Source: an uncultured Dysosmobacter sp.
Lineage (GTDB): Bacteria > Bacillota > Clostridia > Oscillospirales > Oscillospiraceae
Length of the DNA: 6,255 nt
Direction: 5' to 3'
Assembly: GCA_934504065.1 (NCBI GenBank)
Contig: CAKSVQ010000132.1
Coordinates: forward strand, 1 to 6,255
Below the pieces are notes generated by a model. That model was not told where the DNA came from. It worked only from the letters and a program-made list of their open reading frames with translations, and made no database searches. The translations under genes and the position numbers were made by a program. Each line of letters starts with the position of its first letter. Positions within the stretch are counted from its first letter, which is position 1. Shown here in pieces: positions 1 to 3,998 of the stretch.

Positions 1-10
1 GCGAAACCCT

Positions 11-43
11 TGGCGCAAAAGTGGCGTTGCCACTTTTGCGCCA
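11..43. repeat. Perfect 15-bp inverted repeat (hairpin) upstream of rlmD
   Basis: The arm TGGCGCAAAAGTGGC (11-25) is followed by the 3-nt spacer GTT and its exact reverse complement (29-43). A possible G-U pair (10/44) extends the stem. No T-run follows the right arm, so it is not a standard intrinsic terminator. It lies 22 nt before the rlmD Shine-Dalgarno site, so it would either form in the 5' end of the rlmD mRNA or mark the 3' end of an upstream transcript. A perfect stem with a tiny loop is also typical of dispersed palindromic elements, but only one copy is visible here. The symmetry is certain; the role is not. Confidence 0.85.
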
Positions 44-65
44 GTCTGCGCCTGCGTTTGAAAAT

Positions 66-70
66 GGAGG
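66..70 (+). promoter_or_regulatory. Shine-Dalgarno site that fixes the rlmD start
   Basis: GGAGG at 66-70 sits 7 nt before the ATG at 78. An in-frame ATG at 21 lies inside the inverted repeat and has no such site, so 78 is preferred. The frame is open upstream to the window edge, so the choice rests on this site and on where the TRAM domain begins. Confidence 0.85.
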
Positions 71-77
71 AACATGC

Positions 78-1430
78 ATGGAAAAACTGGTGGAAAACCG
101 GGTCTATTCCGGCACGGTGGAGGGCTATTCCAGTGAGGGCCTGGGCATCGTGCGGCTGGATGGCGCGGTGGTGTTCGTGCCGCAGGCCATCCGCGGCGAG
201 GAGATCAGCCTGCGGATCACCAAGGTGATGAAGACCTGCGCGGCGGGCAGGATCGTGGAGATCAGGACCCCCTCGCCAGAGCGGGCCCGGCCGGAGTGCC
301 CGCACTTTGGCAAGTGCGGCGGCTGTGCCTTCGGGCACATGAGCTACGGCGAGGAACTGTGGGCCAAGCGCCAGCGGGTGCAGGACGCGCTGACCCGCCT
401 TGGCGGCACGGATGTGCAGGTGGAGGAGATCCTCGGGGCGAAAAATCCCCTGCACTACCGCAATAAAAGCCAGTATCCCGTGGGGGCCGACGGCTCCATC
501 GGCTTTTACCGGGCGGGGAGCCATCAGGTGGTCCCCATCACGCGCTGCCTGATCCAGTCGGAGCTTTCCGACCGCACGGCGGCGGCAGTGGGGGCATGGA
601 TGAAGAAATACCGCGTGCCCGCCTATGACGAGCGCACGGGAAAAGGGCTGATTCGGCACATCTACGTCCGGGTGAACCGGAAAGGGGAGAGCCTTTGCTG
701 CGTGGTGGCCAATGCCAAACAGCTTCCCCGGGAGCCGGAGCTTGCGGCGCTGGTGCTCTCCGCCGTGCCGAAGACCGTGGGCGTGGTGCTGAACACCAAC
801 ACTCAAAAGGGCAATGTGATCCTGGGGGACCGATACCGCACCCTCTGGGGCCAGAGCTTTTTGATGGATACCCTGTGCGGCTTGGAGTTCAAGCTGTCCG
901 TGCCCTCCTTTTATCAGGTGAACCGGGATCAGGCGGAGGTGCTTTACGGCAAGGCGCTGGAGTTTGCGGGCCTGACGGGGCAGGAGACGGTGCTGGACCT
1001 CTACTGCGGCACCGGGACCATTACCCTCTGCCTTGCGGGGCGGGCGAAGCGGGCTATCGGCGCGGAGATCGTGCCCCCCGCCATCCGGGACGCAAAGGAA
1101 AACGCCCTGCGCAACCATGTGGACAATGTGGAATTTTTCTGCGGCGACGCGGCGGACATCGCGGCCAGACTGGAGGGAGACGGCCTGCGGCCGGATGTCA
1201 TCACGGTGGACCCGCCCCGCAAGGGCCTGAGTCCGGAGGTCATCGCATCGGTGGCGGGCATGGGACCCGGGCGGGTGGTGTATGTCTCCTGCGACCCGGC
1301 CACACTGGGGCGGGACGTGAAGCGCTTCCGGGAAGCGGGCTACGCCTGCCGCCGCGCCTGCGCGGTGGATATGTTTCCCGGCACGGCCCATGTGGAGACA
1401 GTGGTTTTGCTGGAGAAGCAGGCGGAGTGA
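78..1430 (+). CDS. rlmD: 23S rRNA (uracil-C5)-methyltransferase, RlmD/RlmCD (RumA/TrmA) family
   Basis: This 450-residue enzyme transfers a methyl group from SAM to C5 of a uracil in 23S rRNA. Family members in Gram-positives (RlmCD, YefA type) methylate both U747 and U1939, while E. coli RlmD methylates U1939 only; which applies here cannot be read off. Residues 1-60 fit an RNA-binding TRAM domain. Cys74, Cys80 and Cys83 (CPHFGKCGGC) plus Cys157 (ITRCLI) match the four [4Fe-4S] ligands. Gln280 (SFYQVN) matches a conserved active-site residue. The SAM-binding motif VLDLYCGTG is at 305-313 and VDPPRKGL at 377-384. The nucleophile is Cys405 in YVSCDPATLGRD, and the general base is probably Glu440 in DMFPGTAHVE. 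All key residues are present and the length is normal (about 450-460). The next gene starts 10 nt after the stop, which suggests co-transcription. No promoter is visible inside the window. The family call is near certain; the symbol is chosen over rlmCD by convention. Confidence 0.96.
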   Translation: MEKLVENRVYSGTVEGYSSEGLGIVRLDGAVVFVPQAIRGEEISLRITKVMKTCAAGRIVEIRTPSPERARPECPHFGKCGGCAFGHMSYGEELWAKRQRVQDALTRLGGTDVQVEEILGAKNPLHYRNKSQYPVGADGSIGFYRAGSHQVVPITRCLIQSELSDRTAAAVGAWMKKYRVPAYDERTGKGLIRHIYVRVNRKGESLCCVVANAKQLPREPELAALVLSAVPKTVGVVLNTNTQKGNVILGDRYRTLWGQSFLMDTLCGLEFKLSVPSFYQVNRDQAEVLYGKALEFAGLTGQETVLDLYCGTGTITLCLAGRAKRAIGAEIVPPAIRDAKENALRNHVDNVEFFCGDAADIAARLEGDGLRPDVITVDPPRKGLSPEVIASVAGMGPGRVVYVSCDPATLGRDVKRFREAGYACRRACAVDMFPGTAHVETVVLLEKQAE

Positions 1431-1440
1431 GGTCTGCGCG

Positions 1441-2094
1441 ATGAAATTTTTCCAGAATACCTGCAAGCCGCAGGGCTTTGGCGGGAAGCTGATGGTGCGC
1501 ATGATGAACCACGGCCACAGAGGCTTGGCGCAATGGGGCTTTTCGCACCTTGCGCTCTCTGCGGTGGAGGGGCGGAACATTCTTGACGTGGGTTGCGGCG
1601 GGGGCGCGAACGTGGCGGTGTGGCTGCAAAACTGCCCCGGCAGTCATGTCACGGGTCTGGACTATTCCGCGGTCAGCGTTGCGGAAGCCCAAAAGCACAA
1701 CCGCGCGGCGATCCGGCAGGGCAGATGCAGGGTCGTGCAGGGAAATGTGGCAGATATGCCGTTTGAGGACGGGGCGTTCGACTGCGTGTCGGCCTTTGAG
1801 ACCATCTACTTCTGGCCGGATTTACAGCAATGCTTTGGGGAAGTGCGCCGCGTTTTGAAAAGGGGCGGCCGCTTCCTGATCTGCAACGAATGCGGCGGAA
1901 CTGTGGCCGCAGATGAAAAGTGGACGAAGATGATCGAGGGAATGCGCATTTACCCTGCGGACCAGATCGCTGAAGACTTGCGGAAAGCGGGCTTCACGGT
2001 GGAGAAAATGGAACTGCACAGCAAAAAGCATTGGCTGTGCATCATTGCGGAGAAGACGGAGTGCGGATCGGAGGAGAATGGCCATGGCATTTGA
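1441..2094 (+). CDS. Class I SAM-dependent methyltransferase (Methyltransf_11/UbiE-like)
   Basis: This 217-residue protein is a stand-alone Rossmann-fold methyltransferase. Motif I is ILDVGCGGG at 47-55 (SAM glycine loop). The acidic end of strand 2 is GLDYS at 72-76, the probable ribose-binding residue. NVADMPFEDGAFD at 102-114 is the adenine-contacting region, and the strand-4 segment runs to FWPD near 127. A further conserved-looking segment, RVLKRGGRFLICNE, lies at 137-150. The substrate cannot be told; small-molecule methylation is usual for this group, and the Cys/Met-rich N-terminus gives no hint. The start at 1441 has GAGGT (1429-1433) 7 nt upstream. The frame is open further back, but only into the end of rlmD. 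Its last codons contain the ribosome-binding site and start of the next gene (11-nt overlap), so the two are probably translationally coupled. The family is secure; the specific function is unknown. Confidence 0.93.
   Translation: MKFFQNTCKPQGFGGKLMVRMMNHGHRGLAQWGFSHLALSAVEGRNILDVGCGGGANVAVWLQNCPGSHVTGLDYSAVSVAEAQKHNRAAIRQGRCRVVQGNVADMPFEDGAFDCVSAFETIYFWPDLQQCFGEVRRVLKRGGRFLICNECGGTVAADEKWTKMIEGMRIYPADQIAEDLRKAGFTVEKMELHSKKHWLCIIAEKTECGSEENGHGI
2070..2076 (+). promoter_or_regulatory. Shine-Dalgarno site for the GyrI-like gene, inside the methyltransferase gene
   Basis: GGAGGAG at 2070-2076 precedes two in-frame ATGs. The one at 2078 is only 1 nt away, too close. The one at 2084 is 7 nt away and begins MAFDFKK, as I recall for family members, so 2084 is chosen. 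Confidence 0.75.
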
Positions 2095-2716
2095 TTTTAA
2101 GAAAGCGTACAGGGAATTTTACGCGCCGATGGCAAAACCCGGCATCGTGACCGTTCCGAAAATGAACTATCTCGCGGTCCGGGGGAAGGTCGATCCCAAC
2201 GAGCCGGACGGCGCGTATCAGCAGGCGATCGGGGTGCTGTATGCCGTTGCCTATACGCTGAAAATGAGCGGGAAAATGGGGCATGAGATCGAGGGCTTCT
2301 TTGATTATGTGGTCCCGCCGCTGGAGGGCTTTTGGTGGCAGGACGGCGTGGACGGTGTGAATTACGCAGACAAGGCCGCGTTCCGCTGGATCTCCGCGCT
2401 CCGCCTGCCGGATTTTGTGACGGAGGCGGAGTTTGCCTGGGCTGTGGAAGCGGCGGCCCGAAAGAAAAAGCTGGACTGCTCCTCCGCGGAATTCTGGACG
2501 GTGGAGGAGGGGCTGTGCGTGTAGTGCCTGCACGTCGGTTCCTATGACGATGAGCCTGCCACCGTGGCGGCAATGGATGCGTTTTTAGAGGAAAACGGGT
2601 ATGTGAACGATTTGAACGGCGGAAGGCTGCACCATGAGATCTATTTGTCCGACGCGCGCAGGACCGCCCCGGAGAAGCGGAAGACCGTGATCCGCCATCC
2701 GATCAGGCGGGTGTGA
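2084..2716 (+). pseudogene. GyrI-like small-molecule-binding domain protein, interrupted by in-frame UAG
   Basis: The frame opens at ATG 2084 and runs 146 codons to an amber codon at 2522-2524. It then continues in the same frame for 63 sense codons to TGA at 2714-2716. Reading UAG as one residue gives 210 residues, close to the roughly 205-210 usual for this family. The first part carries typical segments: YQQAIGVLYAVAYTLKM, then FDYVVPPLEGFWWQDGV, then RLPDFVTEAEF. The part after the stop carries GSYDDEPATVAAMD, HHEIYLSDARR and PEKRKTVIRHPI, all characteristic of the intact family C-terminus. The residue lost is most simply Gln (CAG to TAG, one transition), from the family pattern GLCVQ as I recall it. 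GyrI-like domains bind hydrophobic or cationic small molecules as multidrug-binding modules, and some relatives hydrolyse cyclopropane-bearing toxins; the ligand here is unknown. The 146-residue product would lack the last third, including the EIYL strand, so it is probably non-functional unless the stop is read through. Confidence 0.85.
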
Positions 2717-2738
2717 ACGGCAGAAAGGAAACAGAACG

Positions 2739-3053
2739 ATGGCGTCAGGCAGGGCGTATCTGGACTTTATCATGGAGCAGCTGGCGGATGTGGGCGAGAT
2801 CACATCCCGGGCCATGATGGGGGAGTACCTACTATATTATAAGGGAAAGCTTTTCGGCGGCATCTATGATGACCGCCTGCTGGTCAAACCTGTGGCCGCG
2901 GCCAGAGCCTTGATGCCGGAAGCGGCATGGGAGGCGCCCTATGAGGGAGCAAAAGAGATGCTGCTGGTGGAACATGTGGATGACCGGGACTTTCTTGCGC
3001 GGCTGCTGCGCGCCATGGAGCCGGAGCTGCCCACGCCGAAGAAAAAGCGGTGA
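2739..3053 (+). CDS. TfoX N-terminal domain protein
   Basis: This 104-residue protein consists almost entirely of one TfoX/Sxy N-terminal domain. The diagnostic core is RAMMGEYLLYYKGKLFGGIY at 24-43, followed by DDRLLVKP at 44-51. The YEGAKEMLLVEHVDD segment at 68-82 and a basic tail, PTPKKKR, follow. Firmicute versions are about 105-115 residues with the same lysine-rich end, so it looks complete. In Haemophilus and Vibrio the full TfoX/Sxy protein drives competence genes together with CRP. Single-domain Firmicute forms lack the C-terminal domain and have no proven role, so a competence function should not be assumed. The start has AAAGGAA (2724-2730) 8 nt upstream. It follows the end of the GyrI-like frame by 22 nt and probably shares its transcript. 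No terminator follows. Confidence 0.93.
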   Translation: MASGRAYLDFIMEQLADVGEITSRAMMGEYLLYYKGKLFGGIYDDRLLVKPVAAARALMPEAAWEAPYEGAKEMLLVEHVDDRDFLARLLRAMEPELPTPKKKR

Positions 3054-3110
3054 AGCGCCCGGCAAATCGGTAAGCGGCGGCGGAGCGGGGCGGCAAAACG
3101 CGGAAAAGTG

Positions 3111-3139
3111 TTCCTTTTTAAAAAGGAGTATGGTACAAT
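3111..3139 (+). promoter_or_regulatory. Probable sigma-A promoter with extended -10, before the 85-residue membrane protein gene
   Basis: The extended -10 is TGG-TACAAT (TG at 3131-3132, hexamer 3134-3139). The -35 position at 17-nt spacing is TTCCTT (3111-3116), a poor match, as is common when an extended -10 is present. The predicted transcript would start near 3146 and give a leader of about 22 nt with AAGGAGG at 3154-3160. A palindrome fills the spacer (separate entry). Confidence 0.6.
3112..3127. repeat. 16-bp perfect palindrome in the promoter spacer
   Basis: TCCTTTTTAAAAAGGA is its own reverse complement and lies between the -35 and -10 positions of the promoter above. It could be an operator for a dimeric repressor, or simply an A/T-rich spacer that happens to be symmetric. 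No second copy is seen in this window. Confidence 0.5.
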
Positions 3140-3167
3140 AGCCCTAAAGCGGCAAGGAGGTTTGAAT

Positions 3168-3425
3168 ATGGATCGACTGATGGACGCGGTGGACCGCTGC
3201 GTAAAGGAATGCACATGGAAGGAGCTTTCCGTTTTGCAGCTTTGGACGCTGGCGCTGGGTGTGCTGCTGGGGCTGGTGGTGCCGGGACGGAACAAACGGG
3301 GGTGCGCGTGGGCGTTCGCGCTGATCTTCGCGGCGGCCTGCGTTCCGGTGCTGGCAAGGCTTTTGCCCTATGTGCTGGATGGGCGCGTGGCTATTGCGGA
3401 TATTTACGGAGAAAAGCAGTTGTAA
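3168..3425 (+). CDS. Small two-helix membrane protein (family often labelled 'permease of phosphate ABC transporter')
   Basis: This 85-residue protein has a charged N-terminus (MDRLMDAVDRCVKE), then two hydrophobic segments at about 21-39 and 46-70. A basic loop, GRNKRG, joins them, and a short polar tail follows. By the positive-inside rule the loop is probably cytoplasmic, with both ends outside. The pattern (WK near 17-18, LGVLLGLVVP at 30-39, basic loop, then VP-LA-LLPYV) resembles small Clostridia proteins that databases label as a phosphate transporter permease. That label looks inherited rather than shown: the protein is far too short for a PstA/PstC permease and no pst genes are nearby. 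The start at 3168 is set by AAGGAGG 7 nt upstream. The gene has its own likely promoter and is followed by another small membrane protein gene 65 nt later. Function unknown. Confidence 0.85.
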   Translation: MDRLMDAVDRCVKECTWKELSVLQLWTLALGVLLGLVVPGRNKRGCAWAFALIFAAACVPVLARLLPYVLDGRVAIADIYGEKQL

Positions 3426-3448
3426 AATCCGGCGCATTGGTGTAAGAT
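3420..3448 (+). promoter_or_regulatory. Possible promoter before the 61-residue protein gene
   Basis: TTGTAA (3420-3425) and TAAGAT (3443-3448) are 17 nt apart; each matches its consensus at 4 of 6 positions. The -35 overlaps the stop codon of the preceding gene. The 65-nt gap between the genes makes a promoter plausible, but read-through from the promoter at 3111-3139 would also serve. Confidence 0.35.
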
Positions 3449-3490
3449 AAAGCCATGGACTACCAGTTCTTGAAACGGAGGAAATGATAT

Positions 3491-3676
3491 ATGAGCAAGA
3501 CCGCGAGAATGGTAATGAAGATCATCGGCGCGAGCCTGGCCTTCGCCGCGTTCGTTTGCCTGCTGATCGGCGGCTGGCACGATCTGAGCGTGGGCTGTTG
3601 CGGCATGAAAAAGCGCCTGAGCAAGAAGTTCGGCTCTGAATACGACGATTACGCGGACGAAGACCTGTACGAATAA
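3491..3676 (+). CDS. Small single-pass membrane protein with acidic, Tyr-rich tail, unknown function
   Basis: This 61-residue protein starts with a basic N-terminus (MSKTARMVMK) and one hydrophobic helix at about 10-28 ending in GGWHD. A Cys pair (36-37) and a basic patch (KKRLSKK, 40-46) follow. The tail, SEYDDYADEDLYE, has eight Asp/Glu and three Tyr in 13 residues. I do not recognise a named family. It is not a lipoprotein, since no lipobox precedes a Cys, and its helix is uncleaved-anchor-like rather than a clear signal peptide. The start is backed by GGAGG (3477-3481) 9 nt upstream, and a strong terminator 24 nt after the stop ends the unit. The ordered charge layout, strong ribosome site and terminator argue that this is a real gene despite its size. 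Topology and partner are unknown. Confidence 0.82.
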   Translation: MSKTARMVMKIIGASLAFAAFVCLLIGGWHDLSVGCCGMKKRLSKKFGSEYDDYADEDLYE

Positions 3677-3700
3677 GAAACAAAATTTGCGGACAAGCGA

Positions 3701-3747
3701 AAACACCGCTCCACCCTGCTTGCAGGGTGGAGCGGTGTTTATTTTTT
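3701..3747 (+). terminator. Strong intrinsic terminator
   Basis: AAACACCGCTCCACCCTGC (3701-3719) pairs perfectly with its reverse complement (3722-3740) around TT, in effect a 4-nt loop after opening the top pair. ATTTTTT follows at 3741-3747. It ends transcription of the 61-residue protein gene and isolates rpoB from upstream transcription. An AAAA run before the left arm could give weak termination on the other strand, but no - strand gene needs it. Confidence 0.95.
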
Positions 3748-3768
3748 GGCAGATATGAAAAAGCCCCC

Positions 3769-3797
3769 TTGACAAAAGGGAACGGCAATGGTAAAAT
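3769..3797 (+). promoter_or_regulatory. Strong sigma-A promoter of rpoB
   Basis: A perfect -35 TTGACA (3769-3774), a 17-nt spacer and TAAAAT (3792-3797) preceded by TGG (3789-3791) make an extended -10. Transcription would begin near 3804, leaving a leader of about 195 nt before rpoB. It lies 21 nt after the terminator's T-run. It is the best promoter match I found in the window. Confidence 0.92.
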
Positions 3798-3803
3798 AAA
3801 TCG

Positions 3804-3998
3804 CTTATATGATGAAGAGGGGCTCTTCCCCATCTTCATTACCTGAGGATAAGATAGCACATTTCCCATGGCATTGCAAGGGCAGGATGAAGGAATTTTA
3901 ACAACTGCTCCCGGCGTGTCATTTTACCCGGAAAGGAACAAATAACCGCTTCCGCCGCCGGACAGGGCGGGGGAAGCAGAAGAAAGGTGAATGAGAAG
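3804..3998 (+). promoter_or_regulatory. Structured 5' leader of rpoB
   Basis: This gene-free stretch lies between the promoter and the rpoB start. It holds a hairpin right at the predicted 5' end: ATGAAGAGGGG 3812-3822 pairs with 3828-3839 around CTCTT, with one bulged A at 3832. A second GC-rich hairpin lies just before the ribosome site: GCTTCC/GGAAGC (3948-3953/3972-3977), a G-G mismatch, then CCGCC/GGCGG (3955-3959/3966-3970), with loop GGACAG. CCGGCG (3911-3916) could pair with CGCCGG (3956-3961) and compete with the second hairpin. A 25-codon frame (3868-3945) lies between them. No T-run follows either hairpin, so neither is an evident terminator. I recognise no known riboswitch or ribosomal-protein leader. 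Confidence 0.6.

Noticed and set aside
695..1444. A 249-codon + strand frame inside rlmD
   Set aside because: It is a shifted-frame shadow of rlmD, with Gly/Ala/Arg-rich low-complexity translation and no domain. The rlmD frame holds all conserved motifs through the same span.
2042..2573. Two - strand frames of about 160 codons opposite the GyrI-like gene
   Set aside because: They are antisense shadows, rich in Arg, Pro and His, with no domain. The + strand frame encodes a recognisable family on both sides of its UAG.
2573..2716. Restart of translation within the GyrI-like gene after the UAG
   Set aside because: The first in-frame ATG (2573) has no ribosome site nearby, so a separate C-terminal product is not supported.
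3102..3119. Possible terminator after the tfoX-like gene (GGAA...TTCC then TTTTT)
   Set aside because: The stem is only 4 bp with a weak A/T half. The T-run belongs to the promoter-spacer palindrome, so termination is unlikely.
3887..3901. Four-codon ATG-AAG-GAA-TTT-TAA minigene in the rpoB leader
   Set aside because: It is too short to support as a gene, and no regulatory logic can be seen for it.
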